A model generated the notes under the pieces. That model had not been told where the DNA came from. It worked only from the letters and a program-made list of their open reading frames with translations, and did no database searches. From assembly GCA_003249555.1 (NCBI GenBank), contig QKIQ01000044.1, forward strand, positions 89,773-153,772: a stretch of 64,000 nucleotides of DNA, in the 5' to 3' direction. Made by a program: the position numbers and the translations under genes. This document shows, in pieces, positions 9,857 to 19,010 of this stretch (within the stretch, counting starts at the first letter, position 1; every line of letters begins with the position of its first letter). The stretch comes from Clostridia bacterium (GTDB lineage: Bacteria; Bacillota; Clostridia; Christensenellales; SZUA-584).

Positions 9857-11617
9857 TTATGCAGCCGGTGTGTTGGCTTCTAACGGGGGTTCAGGCGAAG
9901 GTGATTCGGGCGCAGGTGGCTGAGCGGCTGATGCCTGGGCTTTGCGTGCCTCTACCGTGCCCTGAAATGATCCAAAATAAACATTAAAATCATCGATCGC
10001 CGCATAAATGGGCGGTAGCGTGACGCTCACATCTTCGGTGTTTTTTACAGCCGCCACGGCTCGAAGATTTGCGGTGCGGCTTTGAAAATCGGCCATTTCC
10101 TCAGGCGAAATAAACGCCGTATTGGCGTTCACATAGCCTTCGGCATTGGCTGCGGTGATTTCGGCTGCTGTTACCAGATTCCGTTTTTCTTCTGCTAAGG
10201 CTTTGAGTGTGGCCAAGTCGTCAGCTTCGTTTATTTTGATTGTCACCCCGAAGATATCCTTGACGAGGCTGCGCGTCTGACTTAAATCGACACCCCAGAA
10301 ACTAATGCCGTCGATGTTTAAAAAACCACCGGGCAGTGTATAGCGCTCAATGGACTCCAAATCCACCTTCATGGCAAACGCCGCTAGCGAAGCAATCTGT
10401 TTGAGCGATAAGTCGGTATATATATTGCCTGTGACGGCCGAATAAATGGCCGGAATATCTTTGAGCTGCCCTGTGCTTTTGATTTCGTTGAATATCGCGA
10501 GTATCATGCGCTGCTGACGGTCAACCCGGGCGATGTCGCTGCTGCCGTGGCGCTGACGGCAATAATCGAGCACCTTCTGACCGTCCATATATTGATACCC
10601 TGTTTCGATTTTCCGCCCGCACATGCTGACGTCTACGTCCACGTCATAGTAAAGGCCGCCTATGGCGTCGACCACTTCTTTGACAACGTTCATATCAAAA
10701 CAGAGATAGTTGTTGACGGGTACGCCGCCGAGCGCCATGGATACCGTTTTCATCGCGTATTCAAAGCCGTTTTTCTTATAACCGCCGCCTTTTGAAAAAG
10801 CCGTATTGATCTTGTCACGATCCTGGTTGTATATCCACACATAGCTGTCACGCGGCAATGAAATCATGCAGACATCGTTGGTGTTAAAATCCACAGACAT
10901 CAGCAGCATGGTATCGGTGCGGAACGTTTCCCACTTGGCGCGCTCAAGGCTCTCGTCGATACCCAGCACAAGAATGTTGACGCGGTTTTTCATGAAATCG
11001 AGGTCGGCCTGCTGCAAGAGCAGATTATATGGGTTGGGCGTGGGTGTGGGGGCTGCGGTAGTGGAAACGCTGAGCTTAGGTGTGGGAGCGGTCGTCTTTG
11101 AAGGTTCCACAACGGCCATTTCTGTGTTCTGAAAAGCTGATGTGTTGTCGATAAAAGTCCCGTAGGCGATATCTCCAGCGTAAATAAGCCCTGCCAAAAG
11201 CGCGGCAAGCAACGTGTATTTGATGATTTGTACAGGCGCGTAGCTGCTTTTTGCGCGTTTAATTAAACGTCGCTTGTATCGCTGTTCTTTCAAGTAGGAT
11301 TTCTTTTCTGATGGGGAGAAGGATAGATATTCTTTTCTGCGCTTATCGGCGTTAGCCTTTATTTGCTCTTCAGTTTGGCGCTTCTGTGCCTTTTCATTGT
11401 TCAGAAATGTCTTTTTCTCTTCTCTTGACATTGACGCAAGTGATTGCCTGCGTATCCTTTTTTTCTCGGCAGCTTCATGCTTTTTCTCCTGAGCAAGTAC
11501 GCGAAGTGCCTCGATTTTTTGTTTGTCCTGCATACACCGCTGATTCTTTGTCACAGCGTTGCTTTTGAAATTGTTGGCAGTCGTGTTTTCTTGTGCACCG
11601 CCTTGTGTATTTTTCAT
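9857..11617 (-). CDS. LytR-CpsA-Psr (LCP) family cell-wall glycopolymer ligase
   Basis: A 586-residue membrane-anchored LCP protein, expected to transfer lipid-linked teichoic acid or capsule polymers to peptidoglycan. A very basic N-terminal cytoplasmic region of about 130 residues (rich in KKR and QKR) precedes a single TM helix (YTLLAALLAGLIYAGDIAYG, about 132-152). A Thr/Pro linker follows, then the LCP domain with its conserved blocks: NILVLGID, RTDTMLLMSVD, SLPRDSYVWI, INTAFSKGG, and the late Arg cluster DIARVDRQQRM. The C-terminus is Pro/Ala-rich. RBS AAGGAG precedes the ATG. It is last in an operon with mreC and mreD, placing it with the lateral-wall machinery. Confidence 0.92.
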   Translation of the reverse strand: MKNTQGGAQENTTANNFKSNAVTKNQRCMQDKQKIEALRVLAQEKKHEAAEKKRIRRQSLASMSREEKKTFLNNEKAQKRQTEEQIKANADKRRKEYLSFSPSEKKSYLKEQRYKRRLIKRAKSSYAPVQIIKYTLLAALLAGLIYAGDIAYGTFIDNTSAFQNTEMAVVEPSKTTAPTPKLSVSTTAAPTPTPNPYNLLLQQADLDFMKNRVNILVLGIDESLERAKWETFRTDTMLLMSVDFNTNDVCMISLPRDSYVWIYNQDRDKINTAFSKGGGYKKNGFEYAMKTVSMALGGVPVNNYLCFDMNVVKEVVDAIGGLYYDVDVDVSMCGRKIETGYQYMDGQKVLDYCRQRHGSSDIARVDRQQRMILAIFNEIKSTGQLKDIPAIYSAVTGNIYTDLSLKQIASLAAFAMKVDLESIERYTLPGGFLNIDGISFWGVDLSQTRSLVKDIFGVTIKINEADDLATLKALAEEKRNLVTAAEITAANAEGYVNANTAFISPEEMADFQSRTANLRAVAAVKNTEDVSVTLPPIYAAIDDFNVYFGSFQGTVEARKAQASAAQPPAPESPSPEPPLEANTPAA

Positions 11618-11665
11618 TATTATCTCCTTGGCGTCAATGCCGCCAAAACCAATACCTAAAATAAA

Positions 11666-12190
11666 TTAAAGAAGCTTTTTGATATCGTCGATATACTTGG
11701 GACGCATAGCGGGGGAACTGTATATCCGTCTAAAAATAGTATGTACAACCAGCATGAAAATGCCGGTTACCAGCGTTTCGGGGAGAATATAGCGTATGAG
11801 CATATACGGCAATGAAAAGCTGTATCCTAGCATATAGACGACCAATGCGCTGAAAAGTTCCTTAATAAAATAAGCGCTGACGGCAAATATGAAGGGTATA
11901 AGATAGTTATCCATATATCGTATTTGGGTGCTTGTAAAGTACAATAGTGCCCCGGTTAAAAACAACGGGATGGTATACGAACCGATAATACCTGTAAACA
12001 TGATATCAAATGCGAGACCGCATATTCCGCCGACAACGGCGCCCATCATGCTTTTCTCCAGCAGCGCGATGGATACCATGGTGCATATTAGCAAATCCGG
12101 CGCGATACCCGCAATATTAAGATTCACAAAAACCGTGCCCGTGAGTATCAAATTGATCACAACGGAGGCAAACAGCATAATCAATCTCAT
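11666..12190 (-). CDS. mreD: Rod shape-determining protein MreD
   Basis: A 174-residue integral membrane protein with about five hydrophobic helices and hardly any soluble part, matching MreD. The start ATG overlaps the mreC stop by four bases (ATGA), so translation is coupled. Features seen are the MRLIMLFASVVINLILTGTVF first helix and the GAVVGGICGLAFDIMFTGIIG core, in the usual MreD position. It bridges MreC and the RodA/PBP2 elongation complex. No mreB lies in the cluster; rodA and a class B PBP are elsewhere in the window. Confidence 0.88.
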   Translation of the reverse strand: MRLIMLFASVVINLILTGTVFVNLNIAGIAPDLLICTMVSIALLEKSMMGAVVGGICGLAFDIMFTGIIGSYTIPLFLTGALLYFTSTQIRYMDNYLIPFIFAVSAYFIKELFSALVVYMLGYSFSLPYMLIRYILPETLVTGIFMLVVHTIFRRIYSSPAMRPKYIDDIKKLL

Positions 12191-13041
12191 GGGGATGCCT
12201 CTTCAATGTAAACAGGCTTCGATGTGATAATCATCACTTCCTCAAGATGATTAAAGTCTACCCATGGTTTTACAATGGCTTCGTTTCTCATACCATCGTT
12301 GCTTTGGCTGACCTCAACAACTTCGCCAACGGCAATGCCTTTGGGGAACGTGTCGGTGAGCCCTGAAGTGATAATCTTATCGCCCGGCATCAGGTCGGCA
12401 TCAAACGGCAGATTTCCAAGAGTAAGCAAAGCTTCTTCGTTGCCGGCTGTTTTGGAGCCGTTGATGGTTCCGGTATCCCGCGTACGCTCGACGATACACG
12501 ATACGCCGCTTAACGAATCCACGATGGGGAGTACGCGACTGTAGTTCGCGCCTGCTTTTATCACACGACCCACGAGACCGTCTCCGTTGACGACGGGCAT
12601 GTCGACTTTGATTCCGTCTGCCAAGCCGAGATCGATTTCAAATATGCTAAACCAATGCCCCGGCGATGTGCCGATAACATGAGCGGTTTTATATTCAAGG
12701 TTGTCCGTTTTTGTATCAAAATTAAGAAGCTCTTTAAGCCTGTCGTTCTCTGCCTTTATTTCGTTGTAGTCCGCAAGCTGCCCTTCCAATTCGGCAACCT
12801 TCGCTTCAAGCTGCAAGTTCTCCGCCTGCAAATCGCTCCCGGAGAATATACGGCCGAAGAAGTCGCCAATGGCATCCGTTGCGGAATAGAGCGCTTTTTG
12901 AACAGGCGAAAAAATACTGCCGATCACACTCTCCGTACCGGACATATTGTTGCCTCCCGCAGTGATGACCAGCACCACAAGCAATATAATGACCACGATG
13001 ATGGTGACCATCAAGGGTCGGTTGCGCCATAAGTTCAGCAT
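12187..13041 (-). CDS. mreC: Rod shape-determining protein MreC
   Basis: A 284-residue bitopic protein. A basic N-terminus and a TM helix (about 11-29) are followed by a coiled-coil segment (about 68-112, LQAENLQLEAKVAELEGQL) and the beta-barrel domain with VIGTSPGHWFSIFEIDLG, NGDGLVGRVI and GDKIITSGLTDTFPKGIAVGEV, which are MreC hallmarks. It scaffolds the cell elongation complex on the outer face of the membrane. First gene of the mreC-mreD-LCP operon. RBS AGGAGG lies just upstream, and a good promoter is present at 13065-13092. Confidence 0.93.
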   Translation of the reverse strand: MLNLWRNRPLMVTIIVVIILLVVLVITAGGNNMSGTESVIGSIFSPVQKALYSATDAIGDFFGRIFSGSDLQAENLQLEAKVAELEGQLADYNEIKAENDRLKELLNFDTKTDNLEYKTAHVIGTSPGHWFSIFEIDLGLADGIKVDMPVVNGDGLVGRVIKAGANYSRVLPIVDSLSGVSCIVERTRDTGTINGSKTAGNEEALLTLGNLPFDADLMPGDKIITSGLTDTFPKGIAVGEVVEVSQSNDGMRNEAIVKPWVDFNHLEEVMIITSKPVYIEEASP

Positions 13042-13064
13042 AACTCCTCCTGTCTGTGTCAGGT

Positions 13065-13092
13065 ATTATAACATAAAACGATAAATTGTAAA
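13065..13092 (-). promoter_or_regulatory. Sigma-A type promoter of the mreC operon
   Basis: Read on the minus strand, TTTACA (13092-13087), 16 bases, TATAAT (13070-13065). It sits 24 bases before the mreC start codon. Confidence 0.65.
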
Positions 13093-13299
13093 ACTAACGA
13101 CATAGGTTGTTCACAGTTTGTTTGACAGGTTTGTTGACACGTGTGTTTGGTGCGAGCAGACACGTTTTTATCTGATAATCTAGGGAGATATTATCATAAG
13201 ATATGATAAAACAGAACAAGCATGTGCCTCGTCATGTAGACAAAACAGAATGTAAAATGATATATTAGTTACGCATATTTTTGTGTGCAGGAGGAACAA

Positions 13300-14868
13300 A
13301 TGGCGTATAGAGCTTTGTACCGCACCTGGCGGCCAGCGCGGTTTGCAGAGGTGTCGGGGCAAGAGCATATCATAAAGGTGCTAGCAGGACAGATTGAAAC
13401 TGGCCGTATTGCGCATGCATACCTTTTTTCAGGACCCAGAGGCACAGGCAAAACGAGCATGGCCAAGATATTTGCACGTGCTGTGAACTGCACAGCGCGG
13501 CAGAAAAATGAGCCATGCGGACAGTGTGATGCGTGCGTGGAAACATCGGCGGAAAACCCCGTTGATATTGTGGAGATCGACGCGGCGTCTAACAACGGCG
13601 TAGACAGTGTGCGCGAAATACGCGACCGGGTGAACCTGCTGCCTGCCGTCTGCCGGTATAAGGTCTATATCATCGACGAGGTACATATGCTGTCTAAGGG
13701 CGCGTTTAACGCTTTGTTAAAGACGCTGGAAGAACCGCCTTCACATGTGATATTTATACTCGCGACCACAGAGCCGCACAAGCTCCCCGCCACGATACTT
13801 TCGCGGTGCCAGCGCTTCGATTTCAAACGCATATCCGCCGGGGATATCACCGCACGGCTGACCGAAGTGGCCAAAGGCGAGGGCTACGAATTTGAACCGG
13901 AAGCGCTTGACACAATCGCCCGAGCGGCCGAAGGGGGACTGCGCGATGCACTCTCGATACTCGACCAGTGCGCGGCATCTGGCGCAGTCACGCACAAAAG
14001 TGTCACTGCGGCGCTGGGCAGCGGCGATACGCATATGCTCCATGAGCTTATCGGCTGCATCACGGCCTACGATGAAAAGGGGGCGCTGGAGCGGCTTAAC
14101 TCGCTGCTAACAGCGGGTGCGGATACGCGCGCACTCATCAAAGATCTTGCGGAAGCTTTTCGCCGCATGATGTGGATGTCCGTCGGGGCGGGTGACTTAA
14201 GCGACAGTGGCCTTGAAGCCAGGGCCAATAGCTTCGGTAAAAACGCGTGTGTTCGCGCGCTCAACATACTCATACAAAAGGAATACGAGATGCGCCAGAA
14301 TCTTCGCGCGGACATCGTACTTGAGACGGCGGTGATGGCGCTGATGTGTCCCGAGGATGATGAAACGGCACCCGACAGCGCACGTATCGAAAAACTGGAG
14401 GCGCGTCTTACGGCGCTGGAAAAGCGGCCGGCAGTGGCTGTGCCTGCTGAGGCTGTGAAGGCGCAGGTGCCTAAAACCGAAAAGCCGGTTGCGGAAACGG
14501 TTAAAAAGACACCAATAAAAGCGCAGATATCGACAAATCAATGTGTCAGCGACGCGAATGATCTTTGGAAGAAGCTGCTGGATGCGTTAAAGGCTGACGC
14601 CTATTACTTTGTGTATCCCCATGCGATAAAGGCCAAACAGGCGGTGCAAAAGGGCGATGATGGGTTGGAAATCACTTTTGATAGCGACGCGGAGGTGGCT
14701 GCTGATTTCTTAAAGCACGCTCCTGCGCAAAAGGCTGTGCGTGAAGCGCTGAAAATAATAACAGGCAGACAAATGAATCTGAGCATCATTATCGAGAAAG
14801 AATCCGGTTCAAAAAAGGATAAATCGGACATACTTGCGATGTTTGGGGATAAAGTCGAAGAGATATAA
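13300..14868 (+). CDS. dnaX: DNA polymerase III subunit gamma/tau
   Basis: A 522-residue clamp-loader ATPase. The ATG at 13300 is chosen because AGGAGG lies 6-11 bases upstream; an in-frame GTG at 13285 has none. It shows AYRALYRTWRPARFAEVSGQEH at the N-terminus, a Walker A GPRGTGKTS (about 45-53), a four-Cys zinc module (C-x8-C-x2-C-x2-C), DEVHMLSKGAFNALLKTLEEPP as Walker B and sensor region, and the SRC arginine finger (TILSRCQRFDF). The C-terminal tau part is short. It heads the common dnaX-ybaB-recR cluster. No clear slippery frameshift signal was seen. Confidence 0.97.
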   Translation: MAYRALYRTWRPARFAEVSGQEHIIKVLAGQIETGRIAHAYLFSGPRGTGKTSMAKIFARAVNCTARQKNEPCGQCDACVETSAENPVDIVEIDAASNNGVDSVREIRDRVNLLPAVCRYKVYIIDEVHMLSKGAFNALLKTLEEPPSHVIFILATTEPHKLPATILSRCQRFDFKRISAGDITARLTEVAKGEGYEFEPEALDTIARAAEGGLRDALSILDQCAASGAVTHKSVTAALGSGDTHMLHELIGCITAYDEKGALERLNSLLTAGADTRALIKDLAEAFRRMMWMSVGAGDLSDSGLEARANSFGKNACVRALNILIQKEYEMRQNLRADIVLETAVMALMCPEDDETAPDSARIEKLEARLTALEKRPAVAVPAEAVKAQVPKTEKPVAETVKKTPIKAQISTNQCVSDANDLWKKLLDALKADAYYFVYPHAIKAKQAVQKGDDGLEITFDSDAEVAADFLKHAPAQKAVREALKIITGRQMNLSIIIEKESGSKKDKSDILAMFGDKVEEI

Positions 14869-14906
14869 TACATTTTCAACACAAATAAGCAATTAGGAGG
14901 TTTCTC

Positions 14907-15251
14907 ATGGCGAAGAGAAAGTCTTTTGGCGGCGGCGGTGCTATGAATATGGGTTCCATGCTGGCCAAAGCCCAAAAAATGCAGGCAGATATGGCGGCCG
15001 CGCAGGCCGAAGCTGAACAAACAGAAGTGGAGGCCACAGCGGGCGGCGGTGTGGTTACAGTGCGCGCTAATGGCGCCAAGAAAATCATCAGTGTCAAAAT
15101 CTCTCCGGAGGCGGCTGATCCCGACGATATCGAGATGCTGGAAGACCTAATTACAGCGGCGGTCAACGAAGCGCTGACCAAGGCGGACAGTATTATGCAA
15201 AGCAAAGTGAATGCGGTCACCGGCGGTATGGATCTTGGAGGCATGTTCTAG
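14907..15251 (+). CDS. YbaB/EbfC family nucleoid-associated protein
   Basis: A 114-residue DNA-binding protein of the YbaB family. The N-terminus is Gly/Met-rich (GGGGAMNMGSMLAKAQKMQ). A helical tweezer arm and the beta-sheet core (VTVRANGAKKIISVKISPEA) follow, with the DEVAVNEAL-like C-terminal helix. Good RBS TAGGAGG. It lies between dnaX and recR, as in most bacteria, and is probably co-transcribed with both. Confidence 0.95.
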   Translation: MAKRKSFGGGGAMNMGSMLAKAQKMQADMAAAQAEAEQTEVEATAGGGVVTVRANGAKKIISVKISPEAADPDDIEMLEDLITAAVNEALTKADSIMQSKVNAVTGGMDLGGMF

Positions 15252-15253
15252 CT

Positions 15254-15859
15254 TTGAGCGGTATTATCGAACCAGTCGCACGGCTGATCAATCAATTCGC
15301 TAAGCTCCCCGGCATCGGACACAAAACGGCGCAGCGGCTGGCCTTTCATATTATTCATATGAGCGATAACGACGTGGAGGAATTCGCGAAGGATCTTTTT
15401 CACGCCAAGAAATCGGCGGTCTACTGCCCGAACTGCGGCAACCTTATGCAAAAAGGCGATGCACTTTGTGATGTCTGCGAAGATGCCGCGAGAGACGGCA
15501 GCCTCATTTGCGTGGTGTCGGATATCAAGGATGTGCTGGCTATAGAAAAAACGCGCGAGTTTAAAGGCGTGTACCATGTGCTGCACGGCGTCATCTCACC
15601 CATGGACGGCATCGGTCCGGACGATATCAATATCGCGGGGCTTATAGACCGCCTGGCCAAGGGAGATGTCCACGAAGTCATACTCGCAACGAATCCCGAC
15701 GTACAGGGGACAGCAACCGCTGCTTACATCGCAAAGACGATTCGACCGCTCGTTTCAAAGATCACGCGGATTGCCCACGGTGTGCCCATCGGCGCGGATC
15801 TTGAATACACCGATGAGGTGACGCTTTCGCGCGCCATTGAGGGCCGTACTATATACTAA
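15254..15859 (+). CDS. recR: Recombination mediator protein RecR
   Basis: A 201-residue RecFOR-pathway protein. It shows the helix-hairpin-helix region (INQFAKLPGIGHKTAQRLAFHI), a zinc finger (CPNCGNL and CDVC, about 57-75), and a Toprim domain (VVSDIKDVLAIEKT, then the ATNPDVQGTATAAYIA block). The C-terminal Walker-like end is ARGVPIGADLEYTDEVTL in related proteins and HGVPIGADLEYTDEVTL here. The TTG start lies two bases after the ybaB stop codon, indicating translational coupling. Confidence 0.97.
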   Translation: MSGIIEPVARLINQFAKLPGIGHKTAQRLAFHIIHMSDNDVEEFAKDLFHAKKSAVYCPNCGNLMQKGDALCDVCEDAARDGSLICVVSDIKDVLAIEKTREFKGVYHVLHGVISPMDGIGPDDINIAGLIDRLAKGDVHEVILATNPDVQGTATAAYIAKTIRPLVSKITRIAHGVPIGADLEYTDEVTLSRAIEGRTIY

Positions 15860-15927
15860 TGACTGGTATATAAACATGATAATGTGGCAATAATACACAG
15901 CATCAACCATAAAAGGGAGGATGCGGT

Positions 15928-16116
15928 ATGGAAATCCACGAATACGCGGACGAGGTAAAGCGTGCTTATGCCATATGGCAGGCGGCACAGAACTATTTTG
16001 ACAACGTGGCGGACCCAGACCTGATCGATTTTGCGATATATGATATGGAAGCCGCCAAGAAAAGATATGTGTACATGCTCAAAAAAGCGCGAGAACTGCA
16101 CAAGGAAGCGCTGTAA
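15928..16116 (+). CDS. DUF2508 (YaaL-like) small protein
   Basis: A 62-residue, highly helical acidic/basic protein of the YaaL/DUF2508 family. In Bacilli and Clostridia its gene regularly follows recR, as here. RBS GGGAGG lies upstream of the ATG. The conserved element LIDFAIYDMEAAKKRY is visible. Function unknown; in Bacillus it lies next to bofA, which is absent here. Confidence 0.85.
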   Translation: MEIHEYADEVKRAYAIWQAAQNYFDNVADPDLIDFAIYDMEAAKKRYVYMLKKARELHKEAL

Positions 16117-16178
16117 AAGCAAGTTGCATACGGACGTTCATATAATAAATAGAAAAGACATTGAATTGCAAGTAAAAG

Positions 16179-16207
16179 CAAGCAGATATAACCCCTGCTT
16201 GTTTTTT
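16179..16207 (+). terminator. Terminator of the dnaX-ybaB-recR-yaaL operon
   Basis: Stem CAAGCAG / CTGCTTG with a 9-base loop, followed by TTTTTT. It ends 7 bases before the stop of the converging XRE gene. Confidence 0.85.
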
Positions 16208-16213
16208 CTGTTT

Positions 16214-16531
16214 TTATGAACGCAATCCTTCCAGATAGGAGATAAGCTTTTCTTGTTTTATGTGGCTGAGATTGCGAAAACCGGAAATAATTTCAATCTC
16301 CTGAACAGTCAAATCAGATTTTCTTATGTTTTCTCTTGAATTTGACCGTGCCATAATATAATCCAGACTTGCGTTAAAGATCTCAGACATTTGAATCAGG
16401 GTTTTCATACTAATGTTATGCTTGCCGGTTTCGTAAGCGCTGATTGTTTCTTGCGTTACCCCAAGCTCTAAGCTCAGACGCAGCTGTGTCATGCCTTTTG
16501 ATTCTCTTAATTCACGAATCCTGTTGTCCAC
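16214..16531 (-). CDS. XRE-family helix-turn-helix regulator
   Basis: A 105-residue repressor-like protein with an N-terminal HTH_3 domain (residues 4-60): IRELRESKGMTQLRLSLELG, VTQETISAYETGKHNIS, MKTLIQMSEIFNASLDYIM. The remaining 45 residues are helical and may mediate dimerisation. It is divergent from the HD-GYP gene and shares a 135-base promoter region with it, so it may control that gene or itself. The target is not known. Confidence 0.85.
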   Translation of the reverse strand: MDNRIRELRESKGMTQLRLSLELGVTQETISAYETGKHNISMKTLIQMSEIFNASLDYIMARSNSRENIRKSDLTVQEIEIISGFRNLSHIKQEKLISYLEGLRS

Positions 16532-16566
16532 GCTTTATCACCCCAAAAATAGAATATAACTTTTAC

Positions 16567-16595
16567 TTGTATATTTTAGTATTTTCAACTATAAT
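16567..16595 (+). promoter_or_regulatory. Sigma-A type promoter of the HD-GYP gene
   Basis: TTGTAT, 17 bases, TATAAT. A second TATAAT follows at 16600-16605. The HD-GYP start is about 65 bases further on. Confidence 0.55.
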
Positions 16596-16666
16596 CTCTA
16601 TAATATGCACCTGTTATTTATTTTAAAGTATTTACACAACATATTCATAATAAAAAAGAGAGACAA

Positions 16667-17449
16667 ATGCTGGTGGAAAACAAAAAGAGAAACAAACAAT
16701 ATTCTGAAAACATTTCGATCAAAAGTAAAGCATCAAAACCTGTTGTCGAAAACCTTGAATACGAGAATATACAAGAAGACAAGTCAGATCATAAATATAC
16801 GAATATGGGTCAAGTATTAATAAATCTTAACGTATCTGAGGCTAATATTCTGAACTATTCCAACAAAATTGTCAATCAAATAATTGCAGATTCAAAAGAT
16901 ATGGCTTGGAATGATTTTTTCTACTGGCTTGACGCTCGTTTTAGTTGGGTTTTTGCACATTCAATAAACGTTGCCGTATTATCGGTTATGATGGCTGTCA
17001 AACGGGGATGCAAAAAAGAAGAGCTTGAATGTATCGCCCTTGGCGGATTGCTGCACGATGTGGGTAAGCTTTTGGTTCCGGCGTCTATTATTCAAAAAAA
17101 AACCTCCCTTGATGATGAGCAAATGTCACGTGTTAAAGAGCATTGTGAGCATGGCATGAGTCTCGTTGAGGGCTGCGGTTTAAGTGATAACTGCAAAGCG
17201 ATAATTATACAGCACCACGAGCGTTTGGACGGCAGCGGATATCCTTTCGGCTTAAAGTCAGACGATATTCACCCCTACGCCAAAATTGCGATGATTGCGG
17301 ACGTCCTCGACGCCATTACCTCCTACCGGCCTTACCGCCCCGCCAAAAGCGCTTTTAAGGCGATTCAAATCATCAGAGACGAAGGGGATAAGTTTTCTGC
17401 AGAATACGTTTCTGTGATAGAAAGGCTGCTGGGAGAACAATCGACATAA
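16667..17449 (+). CDS. HD-GYP domain cyclic-di-GMP phosphodiesterase-like protein
   Basis: A 260-residue cytoplasmic protein. The first 85 residues are polar and of unknown fold. An HD-GYP domain (about 90-260) follows with all the metal and signature residues: H98, H130-D131 in LLHDVGKL, H159, and the paired HHERLDGSGYP (183-192). It is expected to hydrolyse cyclic-di-GMP, or act as a related nucleotide sensor. No membrane segment and no receiver domain are present. An EAL protein lies 300 bases downstream on the other strand, making this a small c-di-GMP turnover locus. The ribosome binding site is weak (GAGAG). Confidence 0.88.
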   Translation: MLVENKKRNKQYSENISIKSKASKPVVENLEYENIQEDKSDHKYTNMGQVLINLNVSEANILNYSNKIVNQIIADSKDMAWNDFFYWLDARFSWVFAHSINVAVLSVMMAVKRGCKKEELECIALGGLLHDVGKLLVPASIIQKKTSLDDEQMSRVKEHCEHGMSLVEGCGLSDNCKAIIIQHHERLDGSGYPFGLKSDDIHPYAKIAMIADVLDAITSYRPYRPAKSAFKAIQIIRDEGDKFSAEYVSVIERLLGEQST

Positions 17450-17536
17450 CCGCGTAGAACACCACCGCGTTTGTGTCGTTGCCTGCATTCACAATAGCTG
17501 ATATAATGGCATAAATTCAGTTCTTAGGAGACGTGT

Positions 17537-17749
17537 ATGGTTTGTTGCCGATGCGGTAGCACGAATGTGTTTGTCACACCTGTAGCGGAGCAGCGCCCGC
17601 GCGGCTGTCTGCTTACACTGTTTTACATTTTTCTGCTTTGCATACCTGTAATCGGCTGGATTGCTCTTTTTATGTTGATTCGGGGCAGGCGTTCGCGCAT
17701 CGTCACATACGCGGTATGCCAAAACTGCGGTAAGCGGCGCAAGGTGTAA
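17537..17749 (+). CDS. Small membrane protein with split zinc ribbon
   Basis: A 70-residue protein with CCRCGS at the N-terminus and CQNCGK at the C-terminus, flanking one hydrophobic helix (LLTLFYIFLLCIPVIGWIALFML). Two CxxC knuckles at opposite ends of a membrane helix would place both on the same side if the helix is a re-entrant or double-pass hairpin. RBS TTAGGAG precedes the ATG by 7 bases. Function unknown; it resembles the many LITAF-like and zinc-ribbon small proteins of Clostridia. Confidence 0.65.
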   Translation: MVCCRCGSTNVFVTPVAEQRPRGCLLTLFYIFLLCIPVIGWIALFMLIRGRRSRIVTYAVCQNCGKRRKV

Positions 17750-17758
17750 ACAGTCTGC

Positions 17759-18994
17759 TTACCTATCTGTTTCACAAAAATCCATACACAAAATGTACTT
17801 CATTTTATCCCTGCTTATAAAAATCTCAGAGAATGTGACACAGAGGTTACCTGTCGCGAGAGACACGTATGGCTCCGTCATATATCTGTCACGCTTGCCA
17901 TTGGCAAGCTGAAAATAATAATGCTTCATGGAATGATCAGTGCCGCAGCATGCCGAATAAAAAATCAGATTTTCGCGGGAACCGCACTTACCGCTGCCAA
18001 ACACGGTTTTGCTGCATTGCAGACCGCTCTCGTCCAGCACATACGCGCATTCCACCACATTGTGGCTGTTAACGATGTTTTGCAGCCGCTCGTTAAACGT
18101 GTGACAGCCATTCAGCTCCGCCAATGCTTTTTTGGCAATCGATGAAATCTGTTTATATGTGCGCTGCTCGTTTTTCAGCACATCCGTCATATAGCTTTTA
18201 AAGCTGGAAGCGAGGATATCAATGCGTTCGTTGGCAAAAGGGCTTTGAGAAAGCTCGGCAGGTTTGGAAAAATAGAAGCCCTGTATCATGTTCACGCCCA
18301 GCCGCAGCGTTTCAATGGCTTCTTCTTGCGTTTCCACGCCTTCAGCCACCACCATTGCGCCGATTTGCGTGGCAAGACGTATCAACGACTTGACAACCTC
18401 TTGCTTATGATAATCAAGATGTATACAACGGATCAGCCCGATATCCACCTTTATGATGTCCGGTTTAACGATAGGAATACGATCCAGATTGGAAAAACCC
18501 GCGCCCACATCGTCGAGCGCTAACAAAAAGCCTTCTTTTCTGTATTGGTCAATGAATGCTTTTAATGCCTTGTTGTCTTGCACCTTGGTTTCATTAATTT
18601 CTACCACGATATTGTTTGGGCTGATGCCGTACTTTTGCGCTTGACCCATCAGATAACCCGAGCCTATTACGTTATCAAGAATAGAAGCATCCAGATTTAA
18701 GAATAGCAGTTTGTCCTTATTTTGCGGATAAACACGGCCAAAAGCTTCAATTACCTTTTCGCGGCATAATCTATCCAGCTCAAGCGTCAGCCCTTTCTTT
18801 TGTGCGGCATCAAAAAGCGCTTTGGGAGAAACAAGTTTTCCCGCTTCTGTCCCTCGAATGAGCCCCTCCATTCCGCAGACCATCTTTCTCGTTACATAAA
18901 CCACCTGTTGGAAATACGCTGTTAAGTCTTTGTTTTTCAGAATTCTTTTGATATCGGGTTGTGCTGCTGTCTTTCCATATGCTGCGCGCCGCAT
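17759..18994 (-). CDS. EAL-domain cyclic-di-GMP phosphodiesterase
   Basis: A 411-residue cytoplasmic protein. The EAL domain (about 15-250) has an EGLIR signature (43-47) in place of EAL, and keeps the metal and catalytic residues N100, E132, D161-D162 (ALDDVGAG), K182 and E218 in EGVET. It is therefore likely to be active in hydrolysing cyclic-di-GMP to pGpG. The C-terminal 150 residues resemble a sensory domain (GAF or YkuI_C-like) with several cysteines. RBS AAAGGTGG. A terminator stands directly before the ribosome binding site (19011-19065), suggesting expression depends on antitermination. No GGDEF domain is present. Confidence 0.9.
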   Translation of the reverse strand: MRRAAYGKTAAQPDIKRILKNKDLTAYFQQVVYVTRKMVCGMEGLIRGTEAGKLVSPKALFDAAQKKGLTLELDRLCREKVIEAFGRVYPQNKDKLLFLNLDASILDNVIGSGYLMGQAQKYGISPNNIVVEINETKVQDNKALKAFIDQYRKEGFLLALDDVGAGFSNLDRIPIVKPDIIKVDIGLIRCIHLDYHKQEVVKSLIRLATQIGAMVVAEGVETQEEAIETLRLGVNMIQGFYFSKPAELSQSPFANERIDILASSFKSYMTDVLKNEQRTYKQISSIAKKALAELNGCHTFNERLQNIVNSHNVVECAYVLDESGLQCSKTVFGSGKCGSRENLIFYSACCGTDHSMKHYYFQLANGKRDRYMTEPYVSLATGNLCVTFSEIFISRDKMKYILCMDFCETDR

Positions 18995-19010
18995 CGATTA
19001 TGACCACCTT

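Noticed and set aside
13042..13299. Signal recognition particle RNA upstream of dnaX
   Set aside because: In many Firmicutes the SRP RNA gene is near dnaX, but the conserved GGAA tetraloop helix 8 motif is not present here.
13300..14868. Programmed frameshift in dnaX
   Set aside because: No A-AAA-AAG slippery site with a following stem-loop was found in the region after the ATPase domain; the gene appears to encode only one product.
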